From: Mycobacterium europaeum
GTDB lineage: Bacteria; Actinomycetota; Actinomycetes; Mycobacteriales; Mycobacteriaceae
Length of the DNA stretch: 64,000 nt
NCBI RefSeq assembly: GCF_002102155.1
Contig: NZ_LQOU01000039.1
Location: 62,001 to 126,000, forward strand
Direction of reading: 5' to 3'
A program made the translations under genes and the position numbers. The notes below the pieces were generated by a model that saw nothing but the letters and a program-made list of their open reading frames with translations, was not told the DNA's origin and did no database searches. Shown here one piece after another: positions 16,925 through 24,599 of the stretch (positions within the stretch are counted from its first letter, which is position 1; every line of letters begins with the position of its first letter).

Positions 16925-18040
16925 GTGACCAGTACCGAGCCCGGCCGGCGCCCGTCATGGGTGACCAGGCTCCGCAGCGCGTTGACGCCGGCGGAGTGGT
17001 GGCGGCTCGCGGCCATGCTGACGGTCATCATCGGGTTGCACGTGGTCGGCTGGTTCACCCTGGTGGCCTTGGTTGCCCCCGCGCAATTCAGCTTCGGCGG
17101 CAGAGCATTCGGTGTCGGGATCGGGTTGACGGCCTACACCCTGGGCATGCGGCACGCGTTCGACGCCGACCACATCGCGGCCATCGACAACACCACCCGC
17201 AAACTGATGAACGACGGGCAGCGCCCCCTGGCCGTGGGATTCTTCTTCTCGCTGGGTCATTCGACGGTGGTCTTCGGGCTGGCGGTCCTGCTGGCGTCGG
17301 GGGTCAAGACCATGGTCGGGCCGGTCCGGGACGACTCCTCGAACCTGCACCACTACACCGGGCTGATCGGCACCGGCGTCTCGGGCGTGTTCTTGTACGC
17401 GATCGCCCTGCTCAACGTCGTCGTGCTGGTCGGCATCCTGCGGGTGTTCGGCCGGCTGCGCCGCGGCGACTACGACCCCGAGACCGACGGGGCCGAGCTG
17501 GAACGGCAGCTGGACAGCCGGGGCCTGATGAACCGGATCCTCGGCCGCTTCACCAAGTCGATCACCAAGTCGTGGCACTCCTACCCCGTGGGGCTGCTGT
17601 TCGGGCTCGGCTTCGACACGGCCACCGAGATCGCGCTGTTGGTTCTGGCGGGCACCAGCGCGGCCGCCGGGTTGCCGTGGTACGCGATCCTGTGCCTGCC
17701 CGTGCTGTTCACCGCCGGCATGTGCCTGCTGGACACCGTCGACGGCTCGTTCATGAACTTCGCCTACGGCTGGGCCTTTTCCAACCCGGTGCGCAAGATC
17801 TACTACAACATCACCGTGACCGCCCTGTCGGTGGTCGTCGCGCTGCTGATCGGCAGCGTCGAACTCCTCACCCTGCTGCAAGCGCAGTTCGGCTGGCGCG
17901 GCGCGTTCTGGACCTGGATCGGCGCGCTGGACCTCAACGTCGTCGGCTATTTCGTGGTGGGCGCGTTCGTCGCCACCTGGGCGGTGGCCGTGCTCGTCTG
18001 GCGTTACGCGCGCCTGGAGCAGAAGTGGACGTCCTCCTGA
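16925..18040 (+). CDS. nicT: High-affinity nickel/cobalt permease NicT (NiCoT family)
   Basis: The 371-residue integral membrane protein has about eight hydrophobic segments and the NiCoT signature RHAFDADHIAAIDNTTRKL in helix II, whose His-x4-Asp-His binds Ni2+. A second family motif is LGFDTATEIALL. The GTG at 16925 has GGAAGGA correctly spaced upstream, and the length matches M. tuberculosis NicT (372). It supplies nickel for the hydrogenase coded downstream and perhaps for urease elsewhere. Expression is probably under the Nur-like repressor through the box at 16835. Confidence 0.94.
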   Translation: MTSTEPGRRPSWVTRLRSALTPAEWWRLAAMLTVIIGLHVVGWFTLVALVAPAQFSFGGRAFGVGIGLTAYTLGMRHAFDADHIAAIDNTTRKLMNDGQRPLAVGFFFSLGHSTVVFGLAVLLASGVKTMVGPVRDDSSNLHHYTGLIGTGVSGVFLYAIALLNVVVLVGILRVFGRLRRGDYDPETDGAELERQLDSRGLMNRILGRFTKSITKSWHSYPVGLLFGLGFDTATEIALLVLAGTSAAAGLPWYAILCLPVLFTAGMCLLDTVDGSFMNFAYGWAFSNPVRKIYYNITVTALSVVVALLIGSVELLTLLQAQFGWRGAFWTWIGALDLNVVGYFVVGAFVATWAVAVLVWRYARLEQKWTSS

Positions 18041-18112
18041 CACCGCTGCGCGGCCGGGGCGTCCGGGTGTAGAACGGTGCTCATGAGCCTCGCTGGACGC
18101 CGGTGACCGCCG

Positions 18113-18448
18113 GTGCATGAGCTGTCGCTGTGCGAAGCGATCGCCGGGGTGGCCAAGACGCATGCCGACGGCCGGCACGTCGACGTGGTCCGCGTGCGGA
18201 TCGGGGCGCTTCGGCAGGTGGTGCCCGAATCGCTGTCGTTCTGCTGGACGCTGGTGCGCGACGCCGAGGACATGCCGGAGGCCGAACTCGAACTCGAGTG
18301 TGTGGGCGCCGAGGTGCGCTGCCGGGCGTGCGGCCGGCAATCGGAGATCACGTCGGCCTGGTCGATCTGGTGCCCGGAGTGCGACAGCTCCGACGTCGAG
18401 GTGTTGCGTGGCAACGAATTCTTGGTGACGTCGCTGGACGTCTCGTGA
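18113..18448 (+). CDS. hypA: Hydrogenase nickel incorporation protein HypA
   Basis: HypA delivers nickel to the hydrogenase large subunit with HypB. The protein begins MHEL, whose His2 and N-terminal amine bind Ni, and has the zinc site Cys70, Cys73, Cys87, Cys90 (CRAC...CPEC). Length 111 residues is normal. The start is a GTG directly before CAT GAG. It lies 72 bases after nicT and 28 bases before hypB on the same strand. Confidence 0.96.
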   Translation: MHELSLCEAIAGVAKTHADGRHVDVVRVRIGALRQVVPESLSFCWTLVRDAEDMPEAELELECVGAEVRCRACGRQSEITSAWSIWCPECDSSDVEVLRGNEFLVTSLDVS

Positions 18449-18476
18449 AAATCGATCGCTCCGAACGGATTTGACC

Positions 18477-19247
18477 ATGGGCAGATTTCATCGGCACGAC
18501 GACGGTACCGTGCACACCCACGACCACGACGATGTCGACCACCGGCACGGCGATCACGGCCAGTACCGAACGGGCAAGCAGCGCGTCGATGTGCTGGAGG
18601 CGATCTTCGCCGAGAACGACATGCTCGCCGACGCCAACCGGGCGGCGTTCGACAACAACGGGGTGCGCACCCTGAACCTGATGAGCTCGCCGGGATCGGG
18701 CAAGACCACCGTCCTGCAGGCGACGCTCGACGAGCTCGCCGGTGAGCTGGCCATCGGGGTGATCGAAGGCGACATCGCCACCGATCTGGACGCGGCCAAG
18801 CTCAGCGGCCGGGGCGCCCAGGTGTCATTGCTGAACACCAGCAACGGTTTTGGCGGTGAGTGCCACCTGGACGCGCCGATGGTGAACCGCGCCCTCCCGG
18901 GGCTCGACCTTCCCGCGCTGGACCTGGTGATCATCGAGAACGTCGGCAACTTGGTCTGCCCGGCGGAGTTCGACGTCGGCGAACACGCCAAGGCCATGGT
19001 GTACTCCGTGACCGAGGGCGAGGACAAGCCGCTCAAGTACCCGGTCATGTTCCGGTCGGTGGATGTGGTGCTGCTCAACAAGATTGACCTGGTCCCCTAC
19101 CTCGATGCCGACGTCGACACCTACATCGAGCACGTGCGCAAGGTCAATGCGGCGGCAACCATCCTGCCGCTCAGCGCGCGCACCGGCGCGGGGATGGCCG
19201 CGTGGTTCGGCTGGCTACGGCGCTTCGCCGGGGAGCCGTCGGCCTAA
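18477..19247 (+). CDS. hypB: Hydrogenase nickel incorporation GTPase HypB
   Basis: HypB is a SIMIBI-class GTPase that hands nickel to the hydrogenase precursor. The N-terminus is His/Asp-rich (HRHDDG, HTHDHDD, HRHGDHG within the first 28 residues), a nickel-storage segment. Walker A SPGSGKTT is at 71-78, and the metal/dimer motif GGECHLDAPMV and the NKIDLV guanine motif follow. I chose the ATG at 18477 (256 residues); a TTG two codons upstream is possible. A Nur-box-like sequence begins 10 bases after its stop. Confidence 0.96.
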   Translation: MGRFHRHDDGTVHTHDHDDVDHRHGDHGQYRTGKQRVDVLEAIFAENDMLADANRAAFDNNGVRTLNLMSSPGSGKTTVLQATLDELAGELAIGVIEGDIATDLDAAKLSGRGAQVSLLNTSNGFGGECHLDAPMVNRALPGLDLPALDLVIIENVGNLVCPAEFDVGEHAKAMVYSVTEGEDKPLKYPVMFRSVDVVLLNKIDLVPYLDADVDTYIEHVRKVNAAATILPLSARTGAGMAAWFGWLRRFAGEPSA

Positions 19248-19256
19248 CGATCCGTG

Positions 19257-19273
19257 TTGGAACGCTTTTGCAT
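19257..19273. promoter_or_regulatory. Second Nur-box-like site upstream of hydrogenase genes
   Basis: TTGGAACGCTTTTGCAT matches tTGCaa-N5-ttGCAA with one mismatch in each half. It sits right after hypB and 200 bases before the small-subunit start. A weaker relative sharing AACGCTT lies at 19325-19341. Confidence 0.45.
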
Positions 19274-19347
19274 GACCCCGGGGCTCCCGGGCCACCGATC
19301 GCCGGCCCGGCGGCACGAAACACGATGCAACGCTTGTCTAAGTACTT

Positions 19348-19361
19348 GGTTCCGCGGAACC
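19348..19361. promoter_or_regulatory. Perfect 14-bp palindrome at hydrogenase promoter
   Basis: GGTTCCGCGGAACC is fully self-complementary and ends two bases before the TTGACA element at 19363. This is the position of an activator or repressor operator. No regulator is assigned. Confidence 0.5.
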
Positions 19362-19362
19362 G

Positions 19363-19391
19363 TTGACACGCCCGGCGGTGAGGAGTAGACC
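19363..19391 (+). promoter_or_regulatory. Candidate SigA-type promoter of the hydrogenase structural genes
   Basis: TTGACA (19363-19368) is a consensus -35 element, followed after 17 bases by TAGACC (19386-19391) as a weak -10. The implied leader before the ATG at 19473 is roughly 75 bases. Confidence 0.45.
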
Positions 19392-19472
19392 CGGAAATTA
19401 GCGCTGCGCAAGTGGGCCGACGGTCGACTCCGGCGGCGCAGGGGTCTCAGCCCGGCCCCGGAAAGCTGCAGC

Positions 19473-20528
19473 ATGCCAACAGAAGCAGCAGTCAAAGCAG
19501 AAGAGACGTTGATTCACGTTCTATGGATCAATGCGGGGCTCAGTTGTGACGGCGATTCGGTGGCGTTGACTGCCGCCACCCAACCCACAGTCGAGGAGAT
19601 CGCCCTGGGCGCTCTGCCCGGGCTGCCGAAGGTCGCCGTGCACTGGCCGCTCATCGATTTCGAGTGCGGACCCACCGGGGGGGCCGACGACTTCCTCTCG
19701 TGGTTCTTCAAAGCCGACCGCGGCGAGCTGGAGCCCTTCGTGCTCGTCGTGGAGGGTTCGATTCCCAACGAGAAGATCAAGGACGAGGGGTACTGGTGCG
19801 GGTTCGGCAACGACCCGGCGACCGGCCAGCCGATGACCACCAGCGAGTGGCTCGACCGGCTGGCGCCCAAGGCGACCGCGGTCGTCGCGGTCGGCACCTG
19901 CGCCACCTACGGCGGCATCCACGCGATGGCCGGCAACCCGACAGGCGCGATGGGGGTGCCCGACTACCTGGGCTGGGAATGGAGGAGCAAGGCCGGCATT
20001 CCGATCGTGTGTGTGCCCGGTTGCCCGATCCAGCCCGACAACCTGTCGGAGACGCTGACGTATCTGCTCTACATGGCGACCGGTCAGGCGCCGATGATCC
20101 CGCTGGACGACGCGCTGCGCCCCAAGTGGTTGTTCGGCGCCACCGTCCACGAAGGCTGTGACCGGGCCGGCTACTACGAGCAGGGCGACTTCGCCACCGA
20201 ATACGGATCGCCGAAATGCATTGTCAAGCTTGGCTGTTGGGGCCCAGTCGTCAAGTGCAACGTGCCCAAGCGCGGCTGGATCAACGGCGTGGGCGGCTGC
20301 CCCAACGTCGGTGGGATCTGCATCGGGTGCACGATGCCGGGCTTCCCCGACAAGTTCATGCCGTTCATGGACGAACCGCCCGGCGGCAAGGTTTCCACCA
20401 CCGCATCGGGCCTGTACGGCACCGTGATTCGCAGTTTGCGGGGTATCACGGCGCGCACCGTCGACAAAGAACCGCGGTGGCGCCATAACGGTAACCAACT
20501 CACTACCGGAGCGCGCCGCACCTGGTAG
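19473..20528 (+). CDS. hhyS: [NiFe]-hydrogenase small subunit, group 1h (high-affinity)
   Basis: The 351-residue subunit carries iron-sulfur clusters that conduct electrons away from the active site. At the N-terminus, AGLSCDGDSV places Cys25 and Asp28 where most hydrogenases have CxGC, so the proximal cluster would be held by three Cys and one Asp, as known for group 1h enzymes. Further Cys ligands occur in VGTCATYGG, VPGCPI, HEGCDR, LGCWGP, GGCPNVGG and CIGCTMPGF. There is no Tat signal, so the enzyme is probably not exported; this fits group 1h. The start ATG has GGAAAG upstream. The large-subunit gene follows after 81 bases. Confidence 0.93.
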   Translation: MPTEAAVKAEETLIHVLWINAGLSCDGDSVALTAATQPTVEEIALGALPGLPKVAVHWPLIDFECGPTGGADDFLSWFFKADRGELEPFVLVVEGSIPNEKIKDEGYWCGFGNDPATGQPMTTSEWLDRLAPKATAVVAVGTCATYGGIHAMAGNPTGAMGVPDYLGWEWRSKAGIPIVCVPGCPIQPDNLSETLTYLLYMATGQAPMIPLDDALRPKWLFGATVHEGCDRAGYYEQGDFATEYGSPKCIVKLGCWGPVVKCNVPKRGWINGVGGCPNVGGICIGCTMPGFPDKFMPFMDEPPGGKVSTTASGLYGTVIRSLRGITARTVDKEPRWRHNGNQLTTGARRTW

Positions 20529-20609
20529 GTCACCTACCGGGTCGGCGCGCTTCGTCCTCACCACCTGAGCCGTCAGGCCGAAGAGCCCACAGCGGGAAGA
20601 AGTAGCGCG

Positions 20610-22409
20610 ATGACAACCATCATTCCGGAGCCCACCCACGCCAACCGGGAACCCGGCCAACTGGTCGACATGGCCTGGGACCCGATCACCAGGATCGTGG
20701 GCAGCCTGGGCATCTACACCAAGATCGACTTCGAGAACCGCGAAGTCGTCGAGTGCCACAGCACCTCGTCGATCTTCCGCGGCTACTCGATCTTCATGAA
20801 GGGCAAGGATCCCCGCGACGCCCACTTCATCACCAGCCGCATCTGCGGCATCTGCGGCGACAACCACGCCACCTGCTCGTGCTACGCGCAGAACATGGCC
20901 TACGGCGTCAAGCCGCCGCATCTGGGCGAGTGGATCGTCAACCTGGGCGAGGCCGCGGAATACATGTTCGACCACAACATCTTCCAGGAGAACCTGGTGG
21001 GTGTGGACTTCTGCGAGAAGATGGTCTCCGAGACCAACCCGAGCGTGCTGTCGCTGGCGGAGAAGACTCCCGCGCCGCAGGCCGGCGCGCACGGGTACCG
21101 GACCATCGCCGACATCATGCGCTCGCTGAACCCGTTCAGCGGGGAGTTCTACCGCGAGGCGCTGGCGGTCAGCCGCTGGACGCGAGAGATGTTCTGCCTC
21201 ATGGAAGGTCGCCACGTGCACCCGTCCACGCTGTACCCCGGCGGGGTCGGCACCGTGGCGACCATCCAGCTGATGACCGACTACATGACCCGGCTGATGC
21301 GCTATGTGGAGTTCATGAAGAAGGTCGTGCCGATGCACGACGACCTGTTCGACTTCTTCTACACCGCACTGCCCGGGTACGAGAAGGTCGGGCTGCGGCG
21401 CACCCTGCTCGGCTGCTGGGGCTCCTTCCAGGATCCCGAGGTGTGCAACTTCGCCTACCAGGACATGGAGCGCTGGGGCAACGCCATGTTCGTGACCCCG
21501 GGCGTGGTGGTCGACGGCAAACTCCTCACCCACTCGCTGGTTGACATCAACCTCGGCATCCGGATCCTGCTAGGCAGTTCGTATTACGACGACTGGACCG
21601 ACCAGGAGATGTTCGTCAAGACCGATCCGCTGGGCAACGCGGTGGACCGGCGGCACCCGTGGAACCAGCACACCAACCCGCACCCGCAGAAGCGCGACAT
21701 GGACGGCGGCAAGTACAGCTGGGTGATGTCGCCGCGCTGGTTCGACGGCACCGACCACCTCGCGCTGGACACCGGCGGCGGCCCGCTGGCCCGGCTGTGG
21801 GCGACCGCGCTGGCCGGCCTGGTCGACATCGGTTACGTCAAGGCCACCGGCAACAGCGTCAAGATCAACCTGCCCAAGACCGCGCTCAAGGGCCCGGTCG
21901 AGTTCGAATGGAAGGTCCCCAAGTACGGCAGCAACACGATCGAACGGGACCGGGCGCGCACCTACTTCCAGGCCTACGCGGCGGCGTGCGCGCTGCACTT
22001 CGCCGAGAAGGCGCTGGAAGAGATCCGGGCCGGCCGCACCAAGACGTGGGAAAAGTTCGAGGTGCCCGACGAGGCCATCGGGTGCGGCTTCACCGAGGCG
22101 GTGCGCGGCGTGCTCAGCCACCACCTGGTGATCCGCGACGGCAAGATCGCCAACTACCACCCCTACCCGCCCACCCCGTGGAACGCCAACCCGCGCGACA
22201 GCTACGGCACGCCGGGACCCTACGAGGACGCGGTGCAGGGCCAGCCGATCTTCGAGGAGAACAGCCGGGAGAACTTCAAGGGCATCGACGTCATGCGCAC
22301 GGTGCGCAGCTTCGACCCGTGCCTGCCCTGCGGCGTGCACATGTACCTGGGTAAGGGCAAGACCCTGGACAGACTGCACACGCCGACGCAGTCGCCCGTC
22401 GGTACGTGA
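20610..22409 (+). CDS. hhyL: [NiFe]-hydrogenase large subunit, group 1h (high-affinity)
   Basis: The 599-residue catalytic subunit holds the Ni-Fe(CN)2CO site that oxidises H2. The L1 motif RICGICGDNH supplies Cys79 and Cys82; the L2 motif DPCLPCGVH supplies Cys571 and Cys574, with His577. The 22 residues after His577 are the tail removed by the maturation protease coded at 26073. Overall sequence agrees with group 1h enzymes of mycobacteria and streptomycetes that scavenge trace atmospheric H2 during starvation; the physiological role here is inferred from the family. The ATG has GGGAAGAAG upstream. Confidence 0.96.
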   Translation: MTTIIPEPTHANREPGQLVDMAWDPITRIVGSLGIYTKIDFENREVVECHSTSSIFRGYSIFMKGKDPRDAHFITSRICGICGDNHATCSCYAQNMAYGVKPPHLGEWIVNLGEAAEYMFDHNIFQENLVGVDFCEKMVSETNPSVLSLAEKTPAPQAGAHGYRTIADIMRSLNPFSGEFYREALAVSRWTREMFCLMEGRHVHPSTLYPGGVGTVATIQLMTDYMTRLMRYVEFMKKVVPMHDDLFDFFYTALPGYEKVGLRRTLLGCWGSFQDPEVCNFAYQDMERWGNAMFVTPGVVVDGKLLTHSLVDINLGIRILLGSSYYDDWTDQEMFVKTDPLGNAVDRRHPWNQHTNPHPQKRDMDGGKYSWVMSPRWFDGTDHLALDTGGGPLARLWATALAGLVDIGYVKATGNSVKINLPKTALKGPVEFEWKVPKYGSNTIERDRARTYFQAYAAACALHFAEKALEEIRAGRTKTWEKFEVPDEAIGCGFTEAVRGVLSHHLVIRDGKIANYHPYPPTPWNANPRDSYGTPGPYEDAVQGQPIFEENSRENFKGIDVMRTVRSFDPCLPCGVHMYLGKGKTLDRLHTPTQSPVGT

Positions 22410-22438
22410 CGCATGGCGGATCGCCCGGAGGCACCCCG

Positions 22439-23329
22439 ATGACCTCAGACAACGACGCGCAGTGGCGCATGGCGGGCGATCGGATCCAGACCCTGCTGGA
22501 TTCCTGCGCGGCAAGCGGAGCGGCCGCGTATGAACGCGCGAGCGAGCTGGTCCGCGAGGTGGTCGGGCTCTACGGGGCCGGGCTGGAACGGATCATGCTG
22601 TTGGCTCAGGACGGTCCAGGCCCGGGCCTGGCCGAGCGGCTGGCCACCGACGACCTGGTGGCCAGCCTGCTCCTGATTCACGGGCTACACCCGCACAGCG
22701 TGCGCCGCCGGGTGTCCGACGCGCTCGACCGGGTGCGACCCTACCTGGGCTCGCACGGCGGGGACGTCGACCTGCTCGGCGTCAGTGACGACGGGGTGGT
22801 GCGGCTTGCCTTCACCGGCAGTTGCAAGAGCTGTCCGTCATCGTCGGTGACGCTGGAGTTGGCGGTGCAGGACGCGGTGCTCGCCGCGGCACCCGAGGTC
22901 ACGTCGATCGAGGTGTTAGCGGCCGAACCCGGCGCCACCGGCGTCATCCCGGCCGAATCCCTGCTGGCGCGTGTGCATTCCAACGGGCCGAGGGGCTGGC
23001 ACCCGGTCCCCGAGCTGGCCGAGCTGGCCCCCGGCGACGTCGCGGGCTATCGGGTCGACGCAACCACCGTCCTGGCGTGCCGGGTCGGCAACCAGGCGTT
23101 CGCATACCGCGACCACTGCCCGGTGTGCGACGCCACCCTGGCCGGTGCGGAACTGCATGGGGCGCAACTGCGTTGCCCCCGCTGCCAGACGGACTTCGAC
23201 GTCGTCCACGCCGGGGCGGCCGTGAACGGCACGCACCTCGATCCGCTGCCGCTGTTGGCCCGCGACGGCGTGCTGTCGGTGGCGATACCGGCCCGGGAGC
23301 CGGCACAGACGATGGGCGCCCCGGCATGA
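22439..23329 (+). CDS. hhyE: NifU-like / Rieske-like iron-sulfur protein (HhyE-type)
   Basis: The 296-residue protein has a NifU C-terminal-type domain (about residues 90-160) with Cys129/Cys132 in GSCKSCPSSS. It then has a Rieske-fold domain (about 175-285) whose ligand positions read CPVC (227-230) and CPRC (246-249). A normal Rieske has CxH and CxxH, so this site is Cys4 and may bind a single metal or a different cluster. In M. smegmatis an iron-sulfur protein named HhyE, coded beside the hhy genes, is needed for hydrogenase function; assignment here rests on position and domains. The ATG at 22439 has GGAG upstream. Confidence 0.75.
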   Translation: MTSDNDAQWRMAGDRIQTLLDSCAASGAAAYERASELVREVVGLYGAGLERIMLLAQDGPGPGLAERLATDDLVASLLLIHGLHPHSVRRRVSDALDRVRPYLGSHGGDVDLLGVSDDGVVRLAFTGSCKSCPSSSVTLELAVQDAVLAAAPEVTSIEVLAAEPGATGVIPAESLLARVHSNGPRGWHPVPELAELAPGDVAGYRVDATTVLACRVGNQAFAYRDHCPVCDATLAGAELHGAQLRCPRCQTDFDVVHAGAAVNGTHLDPLPLLARDGVLSVAIPAREPAQTMGAPA

Positions 23330-23952
23330 CGACCCCGTACGAGGTCCTGACCCGGATCCGCAGCAACCGGCCGGCCCCCGAACCGGCCGGTGAGCGCTGC
23401 GAGATGTGCGCGGAACCGGTCGCCGACGAACACCAGCACGTGGTCGATGTGGCCGACCGGCAGCTGATGTGCGTGTGCCGCGCCTGCTACCTGCTGTTCA
23501 CCGACTCCCGGGCCGAACTGCGCTACCGCGCGGTGCCCGACCGGTATCTGTCCTTCCCCGGCTTCGCGCTGGACCGGCGCGCCTGGGAGGCACTGCAGAT
23601 CCCGGTCGGTGTCGCATTCTTCTTCACCAACTCCGCCCTGGGGCGCACCGTCGCCTTCTATCCCGGGCCGGCCGGGGCCTGCCAATCCGAGCTCGCCCTC
23701 GACGTGTGGGACGCGCTCAGCGGCGCCGACGCGCGGGTGGGCCTGCTGGCGGACGACGTGGAGGCGCTCCTGGTCCGGGTCCCCGAATCCGGTCCGCCGC
23801 AGAGCTATCTCGTTCCCATCGACGCCTGCTACGAGTTCGTCGGGCGGCTGCGCCTGCTGTGGCGCGGGTTCGACGGGGGGCAGCAGGCCCGCGAGTTCAT
23901 CGACGGCTTCTTCGCCCACCTCGACGCCCGCGCGGTCAAGACACCGCCATGA
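23326..23952 (+). CDS. Hydrogenase-locus protein of unknown function (DUF5947-like)
   Basis: The 208-residue protein has a likely metal-binding cluster near its start: Cys25/Cys28 (CEMC) and Cys49/Cys51/Cys54 (CVCRAC). The rest is a mixed alpha/beta domain ending in a helical region (EFVGRLRLLWRGFDGGQQAREF). I recall this type as a DUF5947 protein found with group 1h hydrogenases of actinobacteria. The start overlaps the previous stop (ATGA) and the end overlaps the next start. A role in assembly or electron transfer is possible but not shown. Confidence 0.8.
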   Translation: MTTPYEVLTRIRSNRPAPEPAGERCEMCAEPVADEHQHVVDVADRQLMCVCRACYLLFTDSRAELRYRAVPDRYLSFPGFALDRRAWEALQIPVGVAFFFTNSALGRTVAFYPGPAGACQSELALDVWDALSGADARVGLLADDVEALLVRVPESGPPQSYLVPIDACYEFVGRLRLLWRGFDGGQQAREFIDGFFAHLDARAVKTPP

Positions 23953-24599
23953 TGGACATCGAGTTCTCCGTCCTCGACGTGGCGCCCGAGCCGTACACCG
24001 TGAGCCCGGTGCTCGCCGCACGCGTCGCCGTGGCCACCGGCGGCGCTGACGGCGGGGACCCGGTGCACGCGATCGCCCTGCGCTGCCAGGTCCGCATCGA
24101 GCCGCTGCGGCGGCCCTACTCCGACGACGAAGCGGCCGGCTTGACGGACCTGTTCGGGCAGCGCGAACGCTGGGCGAGCACCCAGCGCACCTTCCTGTGG
24201 CAGCACTGCACCGCGATGGTGCAGGGCTTCACCGGCAACACGACCGTCGCGCTGCCGCTGGAGTGCACCTACGACTTCGAGGTCACCGCCGCCAAATATC
24301 TGCACGCGCTGCGTGACGGCGCCCTGCCCCTTCAATTCCTGTTCAGCGGAACGATTTTCGTCCGATCCGAGCGCGGGTTTTCCGTCCAGCAGATCCCGTG
24401 GGACTGCGAAGACCGCTACGACATGCCGGTCGCGGCCTGGCGGCAGCTGATCGCCCAGCACTACCCGAACGCCGGGTGGCTGCGGCTCAGTCACGAGACG
24501 ATCGCCGCGCTGGCCGCCTACAAGTCGGCGCACGGGCTGCTCGACCTCGACCACGCGATCACCGCGCTGTTGGACGCGGACCGGGAGACGGCGCGGTGA
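23949..24599 (+). CDS. Hydrogenase-locus protein of unknown function (DUF6084-like)
   Basis: The 216-residue soluble protein has no cofactor motif that I recognise. Regions such as IALRCQVRIEPLRRPY, FLWQHCTAMVQGF and IPWDCEDRYDMP look like a beta-rich domain with a conserved Cys in the last. It has overlapping start and stop codons with both neighbours, so its product is likely made in step with them. I recall similar proteins as DUF6084 in group 1h loci. Function is unknown. Confidence 0.8.
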   Translation: MMDIEFSVLDVAPEPYTVSPVLAARVAVATGGADGGDPVHAIALRCQVRIEPLRRPYSDDEAAGLTDLFGQRERWASTQRTFLWQHCTAMVQGFTGNTTVALPLECTYDFEVTAAKYLHALRDGALPLQFLFSGTIFVRSERGFSVQQIPWDCEDRYDMPVAAWRQLIAQHYPNAGWLRLSHETIAALAAYKSAHGLLDLDHAITALLDADRETAR

